A stretch of DNA of 64,000 nucleotides, taken from contig MDLA01000133.1 in the NCBI GenBank assembly GCA_001730015.1, forward strand, positions 1-64,000. The letters are read 5' to 3'. Of the stretch, positions 8,379 through 17,429 are shown one piece after another. Within the stretch, counting starts at the first letter, position 1; each line of letters starts with the position of its first letter. The translations under genes were made by a program, and so were the position numbers. This stretch comes from Chromatiales bacterium (ex Bugula neritina AB1). GTDB lineage: Bacteria > Pseudomonadota > Gammaproteobacteria > Granulosicoccales > Granulosicoccaceae. A model generated the notes under the pieces. That model saw nothing but the letters and a program-made list of their open reading frames with translations, was not told where the DNA came from and searched no databases.

Positions 8379-9689
8379 GTGAATTCACCAACTGAGCTGC
8401 ACACTGACTGGTCTGCTGCGGCAATAACCGAGCGCCGCAATACCTATTATGCGGCTTCGCAGAGCAGGTTTGTCCCGTTTCAGGAACCGATTATTTTCAA
8501 ACGCGGTTCGATGCAATACCTGTGGGATGTTGACGATCGCAAGTTTACTGATTTACTGGGAATGAACGTGTGTATTTCGGTGGGGCATTCACACCCGCGA
8601 GTAGTTGCTGCAGCTGTTCAGCAGGCACAGGAGCTGACCCATTGCACCACCATGTTCTACCACCCTGCACCGGCGCATCTGGCCGAAGAGCTGGCAGCCA
8701 CGTTGCCGAACAGCTCGCAATGGGTGGTGCATTTCACCAACTCGGGGGCAGAGGCGATTGACCTGGCTATGACGATGGCGCGGGGCTACACCGGCAACCT
8801 CGATCTGCTTGCGCTGCGTACGGCTTATCACGGGCCGACCAGTGCTGCGCAATCGGTTACCGGTATCGCGAGCTGGCGCCACTCCGGGCTGCCGGGCAAC
8901 GTGGCCTTTGTTGCCGACCCCAACCAGTACCGGGGCATTTTCGGTGAGGGCACAGATGCTTACCTCGACGAGATTGACCGCACAATCGCAACCGCCACTA
9001 GCGGCAGAATTGCCGGCATGCTAATCGAAAGTATTCAGGGTTATGGTGGTGTAGTAGAGATGCCGGAAGGCTATCTTGCCGGTGCGGCGGAGCGGGTGCG
9101 TGCCGCAGGTGGTTTGTACATTGCCGATGAAGTGCAGAGCGGGTTCGGGCGGACCGGGGATCACTACTGGGGGTTTCAGGCGCACGATGTTGTACCCGAT
9201 ATCATTGTTTGCGCCAAGGGTATGGGTAACGGCTTCCCGATTGCGGCGGTCATCTCGAAAAGAGAAGTTGCCGCGCCGATGGCCGAAAAATTTATGTTTC
9301 ATACCTATGGTGCAAATCCAACGAGCTGCGCTGCGGCGCGCGCCGTACTGCAGGTAATTGAAGACGAAAAACTGCAGGATAATTCCAGGCAGGTCGGTGC
9401 AGCATTGCTTGAGCGCCTCAATGATCTGCAAATCCGCTACGATTCCATTGGTGATGTACGCGGTCGCGGACTCATGCTGGCTATAGAACTGGTTAAAGAT
9501 CGCAATACGAAAGAGCCCGATAAAGCGGTTGCAGCGGCAGTATTCGAGAAATGCCGTGAGCAGGGATTAATACTGTCTAAGTCAGGGCCTTCTCAATCCT
9601 GCTTGCGAATGGTGCCCCCGATGTGTCTGGATATGAGCGATGTGGACGCAGTGGGTGACGGGCTCGATGCGGCGTTTGCGTCTCTATAG
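8379..9689 (+). CDS. Class III PLP aminotransferase, AGXT2-like
   Basis: The 436-residue product is a typical class III aminotransferase: NSGAEA at 121-126 (phosphate binding), DEVQSGFGRTG with Asp250, and Lys280 in CAKGMGNGFP as the PLP Schiff-base lysine. The overall pattern resembles alanine-glyoxylate aminotransferase 2, which uses glyoxylate or pyruvate as acceptor and can act on methylated amino compounds such as dimethylarginine or beta-aminoisobutyrate. In this operon it could process an amine or the glycine/glyoxylate arising from demethylation (inference). The GTG start at 8379 follows a GGAGGC ribosome site by a few bases and lies ten bases after the flavoprotein gene. Confidence 0.85.
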   Translation: MNSPTELHTDWSAAAITERRNTYYAASQSRFVPFQEPIIFKRGSMQYLWDVDDRKFTDLLGMNVCISVGHSHPRVVAAAVQQAQELTHCTTMFYHPAPAHLAEELAATLPNSSQWVVHFTNSGAEAIDLAMTMARGYTGNLDLLALRTAYHGPTSAAQSVTGIASWRHSGLPGNVAFVADPNQYRGIFGEGTDAYLDEIDRTIATATSGRIAGMLIESIQGYGGVVEMPEGYLAGAAERVRAAGGLYIADEVQSGFGRTGDHYWGFQAHDVVPDIIVCAKGMGNGFPIAAVISKREVAAPMAEKFMFHTYGANPTSCAAARAVLQVIEDEKLQDNSRQVGAALLERLNDLQIRYDSIGDVRGRGLMLAIELVKDRNTKEPDKAVAAAVFEKCREQGLILSKSGPSQSCLRMVPPMCLDMSDVDAVGDGLDAAFASL

Positions 9690-9733
9690 TTGGTATCCTT
9701 TTGGCGATTTATTGAAAATATATAGAGCTACAG

Positions 9734-10486
9734 ATGAATAGAGTTATAACAGCGTGCGCACTGTGTGCTTTATTGCTGATAAATACCAGTGCCGTGGCCC
9801 GCGGAGTTGCCAGTATTGTCTATGAAGACGATACTGACTATGCCGATGTGCGCGAGCTGATGATGCATGAAGCTATTCTCGATGATGCGGTGGAGTTCAT
9901 AAATGAGATATTCACTCTTGAGCGCGATATTGAGATTGTTGTCGGCACTGACGATGGGCCGTTGTACGATCCGGCCATCAGTACAATTCAGATCCCCTAT
10001 TTTTTCTATACGGAAATAGTAGAGCGCTACCGGCAGATAGACAGCCGTGAGATCGAACAACTAGAGTTCGCTGATGATGCGATATTGCATACGCTGTTTC
10101 ACGAGATAGCCCACGCACTGACAGACCAGCTCGAAATACCTATCGTCGGAAAAGAAGAAGATGCCGCTGACGGGCTGGCCAGTGTATTGTTGCTTGAGTA
10201 CTACGAAGATGGCGCGGAAATGGCGCGAAACGCGGCCGAGTTATTCGCTATGGAGGGTGAAGAGCGAGGCGAGCTGAGCAAAGAGGATTTCTGGGACGAG
10301 CACAGCCTGGATGAGCAGCGCTACTTCAGTACGATGTGTCAGATCTATGGTAGTGATCCGGAGAAATACACCGCGCTAGGAGATGAGATGGAGTTTACGG
10401 AGGATCGCAGAGAGATATGTGTAGAGACTTACCAGCGATTAGTGGATGACTGGATTACTTTGCTGGGTGGAGCACTCGCGGAATAA
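9734..10486 (+). CDS. Exported DUF4344-type putative metallopeptidase
   Basis: The 250-residue product begins with a signal peptide (hydrophobic ACALCALLLINTSAVA, cleavage near residue 22), so it should act in the periplasm. A zinc-protease motif HEIAH (His123, Glu124, His127) is followed by an acidic EEDAADGLASVLLLE segment that could supply the third ligand, the pattern of the DUF4344 family of putative metallopeptidases. It lies 44 bases after the aminotransferase on the same strand and may be its last co-transcribed gene. No substrate is known for the family, and its link to amine catabolism is unclear. Confidence 0.7.
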   Translation: MNRVITACALCALLLINTSAVARGVASIVYEDDTDYADVRELMMHEAILDDAVEFINEIFTLERDIEIVVGTDDGPLYDPAISTIQIPYFFYTEIVERYRQIDSREIEQLEFADDAILHTLFHEIAHALTDQLEIPIVGKEEDAADGLASVLLLEYYEDGAEMARNAAELFAMEGEERGELSKEDFWDEHSLDEQRYFSTMCQIYGSDPEKYTALGDEMEFTEDRREICVETYQRLVDDWITLLGGALAE

Positions 10487-10605
10487 AACCTCACTTGTCA
10501 ATTACAACCAATGTCGATTACAACCGATACCGTCGAGCGATCCGGTTGTTGCCATGTTCCCTTGCGAGGTATAGTGAATAGCATTGATCGGGCAGGGAAT
10601 TGATT

Positions 10606-11841
10606 ATGAGAAGATTAAGATCGCGGGTTACGCATACCGTTGGTTTCGCCGTTTTATTGCTTCTGACCGGATCAATGGCAGTGGCTTCTCAGTCGATTGA
10701 GCTGGGGGCTCGCCCGGGCGAACTTATCAACACGCTGCCCCAGGGCAGTTTGCGTTCGAAACTTGAGTCGTGTGCGGCAAACCCGCCTGGCCGGTCATTA
10801 TTTTCAATCGGCCACCGCGGTGCGCCGCTGAAATTTCCCGAGCATACCCGGGAGAGTTATATTGCTGCCGCAGAAATGGGAGCAGGGATAATTGAATGCG
10901 ATGTCACATTCACTGCGGATAAAACTCTTGTTTGCCGCCACTCTCAGTGCGACCTCCATACCACCACCAATATACTGCAGACCCCGCTGGCGGCACAGTG
11001 CTCTACACCGCCCGATTTCAGCAGCAATACGCCTTTCAAGAATGTGAAATGCTGTACCAGCGATATTACGATCGCTGAATTTCAAACTCTCCGGGGTAAA
11101 GTCGATAGCGGCAACAAGAAAGCAAAAACGTTGCAGGAATATCTGTCACTTTCAGGAACACCGAAAGCCGCGCTGCAAGGTGTTACCGGTACGCTGATGA
11201 CACACAGGGAAAGTATTGAGCTGTTCCGTGATTTGGGCGTCAAAGTGATTCCCGAGCTCAAGAAACCTCAGGTCAGCATGCCGTTTGAAGGCGATTTTAC
11301 TCAGGAGCAATTTGCGCAGGCGCTGGTTGATGAGTACAAAAATGCGCGAATAGACCCAGCTGATGTATTTCTTCAGAGTTTCAACCTCAATGATGTACAC
11401 TACTGGCTCAGAGAGGAGCCGGAATTCGGCGGGCAAGCGGCCTGGCTTGATAGTCGGTACCGCGATAAAAGCTTCAGCCCGGCGAACAAGGAAACCTTTA
11501 CGCCGTCGATGGCCGAACTGGCCGAAAGCGGTGTTAAAATTATAGCGCCGCCACTGTGGATGCTGCTATCACTCAACGACGAAAAACGTATCGTACCTTC
11601 AGTGTATGCCATAGAAGCGAAGGCGGCTGGCCTCGATATAATTGTATGGACTCTCGAACGGTCCGGATCACTTAAAAACGGAGGAGGGTGGTACTATCAG
11701 TCGATAAAAGAAGCCATTTCAAATGAAGGCGATATCTATGCTGCGCTCGATGTTCTGGCTCAGCAGGTAGAAATTCGCGGAGCATTCAGTGATTGGCCAG
11801 CTACCACAACCTATTACGCCAATTGCATGGGTATTCAGTAG
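10606..11841 (+). CDS. Secreted glycerophosphodiester phosphodiesterase (GlpQ/UgpQ type)
   Basis: The protein (411 residues) has a signal peptide (FAVLLLLTGSMAVAS) and a full GDPD catalytic set: GHRGAP with His70 and Arg71, Glu79, ECDV with Glu97 and Asp99, and His112. The enzyme hydrolyses glycerophosphodiesters such as glycerophosphocholine to glycerol-3-phosphate and an alcohol in the periplasm. I start at ATG 10606, which is well spaced from the CAGGGA ribosome site; a TTG six bases earlier is too close to it. It precedes a Ugp importer, which takes up the product or the intact diester. Its TAG stop abuts repeat R1-A. An extra Cys-containing loop (about 115-150) follows the catalytic His. 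Confidence 0.88.
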   Translation: MRRLRSRVTHTVGFAVLLLLTGSMAVASQSIELGARPGELINTLPQGSLRSKLESCAANPPGRSLFSIGHRGAPLKFPEHTRESYIAAAEMGAGIIECDVTFTADKTLVCRHSQCDLHTTTNILQTPLAAQCSTPPDFSSNTPFKNVKCCTSDITIAEFQTLRGKVDSGNKKAKTLQEYLSLSGTPKAALQGVTGTLMTHRESIELFRDLGVKVIPELKKPQVSMPFEGDFTQEQFAQALVDEYKNARIDPADVFLQSFNLNDVHYWLREEPEFGGQAAWLDSRYRDKSFSPANKETFTPSMAELAESGVKIIAPPLWMLLSLNDEKRIVPSVYAIEAKAAGLDIIVWTLERSGSLKNGGGWYYQSIKEAISNEGDIYAALDVLAQQVEIRGAFSDWPATTTYYANCMGIQ

Positions 11842-12001
11842 GTGGCTATCCAAGAATGAAAGATCTACTGCGGATGCGGTCTTTTGGCCAGCTAACGCGA
11901 TCAATTTAGTTGAATATGAATAACTATTCGCCAAAATCGATCGCGCTATCTGACTCAAAATCTCACAGCCTCGCTACGATCTTCATCCTCGGACAGCCAC
12001 C
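11841..12001 (+). repeat. Dispersed repeat R1, copy A (full length)
   Basis: About 160 bp bounded by inverted ends GGTGGCTATCCAAGAATG (11841-11858) and CATCCTCGGACAGCCACC (11984-12001). It matches three other places in the window (45430-45582, 52837-52992, and 58014-58176 in reverse). The conserved core includes GATCTACTGCGG, TTTTGGCCAGC and AATAACTATTCGCC. It begins exactly at the TAG stop of the diesterase gene. Confidence 0.85.
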
Positions 12002-12003
12002 TG

Positions 12004-12051
12004 GGCCAGCCGAGAATGAAAGATCTACTGCGGAACAGTCTTTGGCCAGCG
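12004..12051 (+). repeat. Fragment of repeat R1 (left end only)
   Basis: Immediately after copy A the first approximately 48 bases of R1 are repeated (GCCAGCCGAGAATGAAAGAT through TTTGGCCAGC), and then similarity stops. This is a partial duplication or a decayed nested copy. Confidence 0.75.
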
Positions 12052-12147
12052 ATTACGTTTAACAACTATATGATTGTGCAGCGAAATTAGAAATCGATTG
12101 CCCGTGCTGTCGCAAAGTATTAGCATTTCCATGCTGAATTGCTCTTA

Positions 12148-12190
12148 TAGACGGTGCAGGTAGACGGTGCAGGCAATTAAACGAATTGCC
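12148..12190 (+). promoter_or_regulatory. Operator-like direct and inverted repeats upstream of ugpB
   Basis: A perfect 13-base tandem direct repeat TAGACGGTGCAGG (12148-12160 and 12161-12173) runs into a perfect inverted repeat GGCAATT-aaacg-AATTGCC (12172-12190). It lies 67 bases before the ugpB start, in the stretch expected to hold the promoter. The symmetry suggests a regulator site. It is not a PHO box that I recognise. Confidence 0.5.
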
Positions 12191-12256
12191 TCTGGCAGAC
12201 ATTGCTGAAGCAATTCACACGCAAATTCAAGTTTAGTCAACGGAGAAACAACAACA

Positions 12257-13552
12257 GTGAAATTGAGATCCCTGATAATTGGTATGGCCTTCAGCGCCAG
12301 TACCGTAATGAGCACCGCGGCAATGTCTGCAACGGAAATTCAATGGTGGCATGCGATGGGAGGGCGTCTTGGTGAAGTCGTCAATGAAATCGCAGAAAAA
12401 TATAATGCCAGCCAGTCAGATGTGGTGGTTGTGCCGACTTACAAAGGCGGCTACGAAGACACAATGACAGCTGGTATCGCTGCGTTCCGTGCAAAGGAAC
12501 AGCCACACGTGATTCAGATCTTTGATGCCGGTGCAGCAACAATCATCAACGCAAAAGGTGCCACTGTACCTGTTGCAGATTTGATGAAAGATTTTAACAT
12601 TGAAGATTACATTTCCGGCGTACGCTATTTTTACGCTGATTCGGACGGCAAAATGATTGGTTTGCCGTTTAATTCGTCAACCCCGCTTCTTTACTACAAC
12701 AAAGATGCCTTCGCAGCAGCAGGTGTCGACGCTCCGCCCAAAACCTGGGAAGAATTCGAAGAAATTGCACCGAAGCTTAAAGAAGCCGGTTTTACTGCGC
12801 TGGCACAAAGCCACAGCCCATGGATCTTCTCTGAAAACTTTCACAGTCGGCACAATATTCAGCTTGCAACCGGCAACAATGGCTACGACACCACTGACGT
12901 AAAAATCCTCTATAACAACGATCACATGAAAATGCACTGGTCGAAAGTTAAAGAGTGGCTCGACGCCGGGTACTATGGTTTCTACGGTCGTGCCTGGGGT
13001 GATAATCAGGATGCATTCGTACAGAAGAAAGTGGCCATGTGGCTCGGCTCTTCCGGCTCATTCGGTGGGCTGAGCAAGTCGACTGACTTTGATTTCGGAA
13101 CCACTTTCCTGCCTTACTGGGAAAGCATTATCAAGGAGCCGAAGGGTACATTTATCGGCGGAGCCGCCTTGTTTGCCATGGCCGGTCACTCCGATGATGA
13201 ATACAAAGCGGTCGCAGACTTCTTTGGTTACATGACTGCATCAGATAACCAGGTGTTCTGGCATAAAGAAACTGGTTATGTACCTATTACCAGTGAAGCC
13301 TATGATGCGGCTAAAAAAGAAGGCTACTATGATTCAACACCCGATGCCGAAATTGGTATTCTGCAGCTGAGCCAGCCGGGTGGAGAGTGGACTAAAGGCT
13401 ATCGACTGGGTTATTACGTACAAATCCGCGATGTCATGTATAAGCACTTCGACGATATCTTTTCGGGTTCAGCAAGCGTAGATGATGCATTTGCTGCAAT
13501 GGAAACGGAATCAAACGCGCTTCTGAAGCGTTTTAGCGATACATACAAGTAA
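12257..13552 (+). CDS. ugpB: Ugp ABC transporter periplasmic binding protein
   Basis: The 431-residue product has an N-terminal signal peptide ending near MSAAMSA-TEIQ and the UgpB hallmark IQWWHAMGG at the mature N-terminus, followed by ADSDGKMIGLPFNSSTP and YYNKDAF blocks. UgpB delivers glycerol-3-phosphate and, in characterised cases, glycerophosphocholine to the UgpAEC channel. It starts with GTG at 12257 after a GGAG about thirteen bases upstream. A terminator-like hairpin follows, so the binding protein is probably made in excess over the membrane subunits. Confidence 0.9.
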   Translation: MKLRSLIIGMAFSASTVMSTAAMSATEIQWWHAMGGRLGEVVNEIAEKYNASQSDVVVVPTYKGGYEDTMTAGIAAFRAKEQPHVIQIFDAGAATIINAKGATVPVADLMKDFNIEDYISGVRYFYADSDGKMIGLPFNSSTPLLYYNKDAFAAAGVDAPPKTWEEFEEIAPKLKEAGFTALAQSHSPWIFSENFHSRHNIQLATGNNGYDTTDVKILYNNDHMKMHWSKVKEWLDAGYYGFYGRAWGDNQDAFVQKKVAMWLGSSGSFGGLSKSTDFDFGTTFLPYWESIIKEPKGTFIGGAALFAMAGHSDDEYKAVADFFGYMTASDNQVFWHKETGYVPITSEAYDAAKKEGYYDSTPDAEIGILQLSQPGGEWTKGYRLGYYVQIRDVMYKHFDDIFSGSASVDDAFAAMETESNALLKRFSDTYK

Positions 13553-13569
13553 CTTGTAATCGCATGAAA

Positions 13570-13611
13570 CCGGCAGTCGTGTTGCTATCAGGCCTCGACT
13601 GCCGGATTTTT
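13570..13611 (+). terminator. Hairpin between ugpB and ugpA (attenuator or mRNA stabiliser)
   Basis: A perfect ten-base stem CCGGCAGTCG (13570-13579) pairs with CGACTGCCGG (13596-13605) and is followed by ATTTTT. In binding-protein operons such stems limit read-through and protect the upstream message. Confidence 0.75.
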
Positions 13612-13663
13612 AAGCCAATAGAAACCAGCTATTGATATGAACGTTTCCTACGGATACCTCTGA

Positions 13664-14542
13664 ATGAAGCGAGTTCAGTTCGAGCACAGCAGTATTCCTT
13701 ATCTGTTTATTGCTCCGCAAATAATTATTATCGCTATATTTTTTCTATGGCCTGCTGTACAGGCTATATATCAATCTTTCCTGCTGGAAGACGCGTTTGG
13801 TTTGTCAACGCAGTTTGTCTGGTTTCGAAATTATTCCGATACCATCTTCAGCACATCGTGGCTGCAAGCCGCGGGCTTCACCGCTATTTTTGCAACATTG
13901 GTTACCTTTTTGTCTCTGGGTCTGGCGTTGTTACTGGCGGTGAAGGCAAACGAGGTCATTCGCGGGGCCAGCACCTATAAAACAACGCTAATGTGGGCTT
14001 ACGCTATTGCTCCGCCGGTGGCTGGTTTAATGGGCAACCTGATGTTTAATCCGCTTATCGGTGATTTATACAAATTTTTTAACGCAATCGGCTGGGATTT
14101 TAATCACAAGCTCGATTCCTTTGACGCCGGCTTTGTGGTGGTACTGATTTCGGTGTGGAAGCAGGTTAGTGTCAACTTTATATTTTTCCTCTCTGGCTTG
14201 CAGGGTATTCCAACATCTGTGAATGAAGCCTCGATGATGGATTGCAATAGCCCCACCCGACGTTTCTGGACGATAACTTTTCCGTTGCTTGCCCCCACCA
14301 CGTTTTTCCTGATGGTGATCAATATCACCTATGCATTCTTTGAGACATTCGGAATTATAGATACAACAACGCGAGGTGCGCCTGGCGGGGCAACCAACAC
14401 GCTGGTGTTCAAGGTCTTTCAAGATGGTTTCAGAGGTGCTGATCTCGGTGGTTCCTCGGCTCAGTCTGTAGTGCTGATGATCCTGGTGCTGGCGTTAACC
14501 GTAGTTCAGTTCCGATTTATAGAACGCAAAGTGCATTATTAG
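13664..14542 (+). CDS. ugpA: Ugp ABC transporter permease UgpA
   Basis: The 292-residue membrane protein has six predicted helices and the EAA loop of sugar-type ABC permeases (NEASMMDCNSPTRRFWTITFPLL), the contact site for the UgpC ATPase. The N-terminal FEHSSIPYLFIAPQ and the position between ugpB and ugpE identify it as UgpA. It forms the import channel for glycerol-3-phosphate or its diesters with UgpE in the inner membrane. The gap of about 110 bases after ugpB holds the hairpin. Confidence 0.9.
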   Translation: MKRVQFEHSSIPYLFIAPQIIIIAIFFLWPAVQAIYQSFLLEDAFGLSTQFVWFRNYSDTIFSTSWLQAAGFTAIFATLVTFLSLGLALLLAVKANEVIRGASTYKTTLMWAYAIAPPVAGLMGNLMFNPLIGDLYKFFNAIGWDFNHKLDSFDAGFVVVLISVWKQVSVNFIFFLSGLQGIPTSVNEASMMDCNSPTRRFWTITFPLLAPTTFFLMVINITYAFFETFGIIDTTTRGAPGGATNTLVFKVFQDGFRGADLGGSSAQSVVLMILVLALTVVQFRFIERKVHY

Positions 14543-14622
14543 CATGCCGGGTGATCCAGTGAATTGTTCAGGCCGAAGTGCAATGCGGCAGCTACCCCTT
14601 CACTCTTTAGATAATTTACACC

Positions 14623-15477
14623 ATGACTAACTGGAATTGGCGACTGATAACATCCCACGCAATTCTTATTGTCGGGATCCTGTTCATGAGTTTGCCGGTG
14701 TGGGTGGCTTTTGCAACCTCAACCCATGCGCCCGAGATCATCCTGAGAGATGGGCTGCAGCTGTGGCCGGGTGGCAATTTTACGGAAACGTATCGTGCGG
14801 TATTGTTTGAAGAAGGCGGGGTGATGAAGTCGGTGCTTGGCACCACCATGCTCAAAAATAGCTTGATACTCGGTATCGGTTTTGCGATTGGCAAGGTGAT
14901 TATCTCAATGCTGGCGGCGTATGCGATTGTCTACTTTCGCTTTCGGTTAGCGCTGCCGCTTTTCTGGGTAATCTTCATGACGTTGCTGTTACCGCTTGAG
15001 GTACGCATTATACCGTCCTACGAGGTTGTTGCCGGCCTGGGCCTGCTCGATACCCACTTCGGCCTTATTGTGCCGTTAATTGCATCGGCTACCGGTACGT
15101 TCTTTTTCAGGCAGTTTTTTCTTTCGGTACCTGATGAATTGTTAGAGGCGGCTCGTCTGGATGGTGCAACTGCCTGGGGGTTTTTTGTCGATATATTGAT
15201 CCCGCTGTCTAAGACAATGATCGCAGCAATTCTAATTATTATGTTTGTGGTCGGCTGGAATCAGTACCTTTGGCCATTGATCATGACAACCAAAGAAGAA
15301 AACTACACACTTGTTATAGGGATCAAGCAGATCTACCAGATACTGGCTGAGGGCGGTGAATTACCGCAGTATCAAAAGGCATTTGCTCTGACAATTTTAG
15401 CGACACTGCCGCCGGTGCTGGTGGTGCTGGTGTTTCAAAACTGGTTTGTGAAAGGTCTGGTGGAGAGCGAAAAATAA
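14623..15477 (+). CDS. ugpE: Ugp ABC transporter permease UgpE
   Basis: The 284-residue permease has six membrane segments and the typical UgpE pattern: THAPEII near residue 30, [39 protein letters not shown] (EAA loop) and GWNQYLWPL. It pairs with UgpA in the inner membrane. Its TAA stop shares one base with the ugpC ATG, indicating translational coupling. Confidence 0.92.
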   Translation: MTNWNWRLITSHAILIVGILFMSLPVWVAFATSTHAPEIILRDGLQLWPGGNFTETYRAVLFEEGGVMKSVLGTTMLKNSLILGIGFAIGKVIISMLAAYAIVYFRFRLALPLFWVIFMTLLLPLEVRIIPSYEVVAGLGLLDTHFGLIVPLIASATGTFFFRQFFLSVPDELLEAARLDGATAWGFFVDILIPLSKTMIAAILIIMFVVGWNQYLWPLIMTTKEENYTLVIGIKQIYQILAEGGELPQYQKAFALTILATLPPVLVVLVFQNWFVKGLVESEK

Positions 15478-16553
15478 TGGCCAATGTTCAGTTAAGTGGT
15501 GTTCGCAAGACCTACCCCAATGGCGCTGTTGCTGTCCGTGGTGTGGACATGACTATTGAAGATGGTGAATTCATTGTCTTTGTCGGGCCGTCCGGGTGTG
15601 GAAAATCCACTCTGCTGCGAATGGTAGCGGGGCTCGAGAAAATCACGGATGGCAATATAGAGATCGGTGGGCGCCTCATCAACGATGTTTCTCCGGCTGA
15701 AAGAGATGTTGCCATGGTTTTTCAGAACTACGCTCTTTATCCACATATGACGGTTCGCGGTAATATGTCTTACGGCTTGAAAAACCGTGGTATGCCGAAA
15801 GCGGATATCAATAAGCGGGTAGAGGAAGCAGCGGGCTTACTGCGAATCGGTGATTTTCTTGATCGACAACCGAATCAGTTGTCAGGTGGCCAGCGACAGC
15901 GCGTGGCGATGGGACGGGCTATTGTCAGAGAGCCCAAGGTTTTCCTCTTTGATGAGCCCTTATCTAACCTTGATGCAAAATTGCGCGTACAGATGCGTAT
16001 CGAAATCAAGCGCCTGCAGCGTCGCTTAAATGTAACCAGTATCTATGTCACCCACGATCAAACGGAGGCGATGACTCTGGCCGATCGGCTAGCTGTTATC
16101 AACGATGGAAAAATCGAGCAGATGGGGGCCCCCATTGATCTCTATAACAACCCGTCAACTTTGTTTGTCGCTTCGTTTATTGGATCGCCACAGGTTAATT
16201 TGCTGCCAGTCACCTTCGATGGCAATAATCTGGTCAATGGTGAACTCGCTATTCCCGGCTTTAATGATCTGCCGCAATCAACACCGCTGGTTCTCGGGAT
16301 CCGGCCGGATGATCTCACGCAGGCAGAGCACGGGCTGTTTAAAATCAGGGTTGATATAGTCGAGCAGCATGGAGCGGATAATCTGATTTACGGCGCGGTT
16401 CGCGGCGCAGAAAAATTAAAAGAAGACGAAGCCGAGTTCTGTTTTAAAACCGGCCATGAGTTGCTGCCGGAACTGGAAAGTACGCTTACACTGGATTTCG
16501 ATACCAACAAGGCGATGGTTTTCAATAAGGAAACTGGCCAGAGGCTGATCTAG
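15477..16553 (+). CDS. ugpC: Ugp ABC transporter ATPase UgpC
   Basis: The 358-residue ATPase has Walker [10 protein letters not shown] (37-45), Q-loop FQNYALYPH, signature LSGGQ (135-139), Walker B VFLFDE (155-160) and the switch His in YVTHDQTEA. The C-terminal regulatory domain of the CUT1 type (about 240-358) is present. It energises import through UgpA/UgpE. A further permease gene follows 24 bases later and may share this ATPase. Confidence 0.92.
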   Translation: MANVQLSGVRKTYPNGAVAVRGVDMTIEDGEFIVFVGPSGCGKSTLLRMVAGLEKITDGNIEIGGRLINDVSPAERDVAMVFQNYALYPHMTVRGNMSYGLKNRGMPKADINKRVEEAAGLLRIGDFLDRQPNQLSGGQRQRVAMGRAIVREPKVFLFDEPLSNLDAKLRVQMRIEIKRLQRRLNVTSIYVTHDQTEAMTLADRLAVINDGKIEQMGAPIDLYNNPSTLFVASFIGSPQVNLLPVTFDGNNLVNGELAIPGFNDLPQSTPLVLGIRPDDLTQAEHGLFKIRVDIVEQHGADNLIYGAVRGAEKLKEDEAEFCFKTGHELLPELESTLTLDFDTNKAMVFNKETGQRLI

Positions 16554-16577
16554 ATTTTCTTTTTGTAGTTCACAGAG

Positions 16578-17408
16578 ATGGTAACCGGGTACAGCCTGTT
16601 GCGGCGGTGTACGAGTCATGTCGTTCTGCTGTGTGGGCTGATCTTCATTCTGGCACCGGTTGTATTGATGTTGTTTTCCTCGACACATACTACGCAGGTT
16701 CTGCAACAGCAGGGGTTGCAGTGGTTTCCGGGGGAGCATGCTGTATCGAATTATTCCCGTGTGTTCGGCTTTGAGGCGGGCTATTTTGATCAGGTAACAC
16801 CAGGCGCAATGCTTATTAATTCGTTGATTGTTGCGGTCGGGGTTGCCACGCTTACTACTTTTTTTTCACTGCTGACCGCCTATGCGATTGTGTTTTTTAG
16901 AATGCCGGTTGCCGCCGGTGTTTTCTGGCTGGTCCTGGCGACGCTATTGTTTCCACTGGAGTCCCGATTTATAACAACGTTTCAGGTTACTGCATCGCTG
17001 GGTCTGATTAACACACATATGGGAATAATCCTGCCAGTGCTGGCCGCGGCATTGGGAACATTTTTCTTCAGGCAGTATTTTTTAACCCTGCCGAAGCATC
17101 TGATCGAAGCGGCTATTCTGGACGGGGCGGGCCCGTTGAAATTTTTTGTTGATATTATTATGCCTATATCCCTGCCGCGTGCCGGGGCTATTTTTGTTAT
17201 TGCTTTTATGATTGGCTGGAATCAGTACCTGTGGCCGCTGATGATCAGTACTGACGATTCCATGTACACGCTGGTCCGTGGTATTCGATTAATAGGTCAG
17301 GAGTCCGGACCGGGGATGGCGTTGCTTGTTATTACTATAATTCCGCCGTTTATTTTACTGCTGGCTTTTCAGCGTTGGTTTTATCAGGCGTTGACTCACG
17401 TTGAATAA
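16578..17408 (+). CDS. Second UgpE-like permease
   Basis: The 276-residue protein is a paralogue of the upstream UgpE: it keeps STHTTQVLQQQGLQWFPGE, TLLFPLESRFITTFQV, FFFRQYFLTLPKHLIEAAILDGAG (EAA loop) and [11 protein letters not shown] complete Ugp importer needs only one UgpE, so this is an extra channel subunit. It could replace UgpE to alter substrate range or be a recent duplication under divergence. Length and membrane segments are intact, so it does not look like a pseudogene. ATG at 16578 follows ugpC closely; no own promoter is visible. Confidence 0.85.
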   Translation: MVTGYSLLRRCTSHVVLLCGLIFILAPVVLMLFSSTHTTQVLQQQGLQWFPGEHAVSNYSRVFGFEAGYFDQVTPGAMLINSLIVAVGVATLTTFFSLLTAYAIVFFRMPVAAGVFWLVLATLLFPLESRFITTFQVTASLGLINTHMGIILPVLAAALGTFFFRQYFLTLPKHLIEAAILDGAGPLKFFVDIIMPISLPRAGAIFVIAFMIGWNQYLWPLMISTDDSMYTLVRGIRLIGQESGPGMALLVITIIPPFILLLAFQRWFYQALTHVE

Positions 17409-17429
17409 TAGCCTGGTCTATAAAAACCG

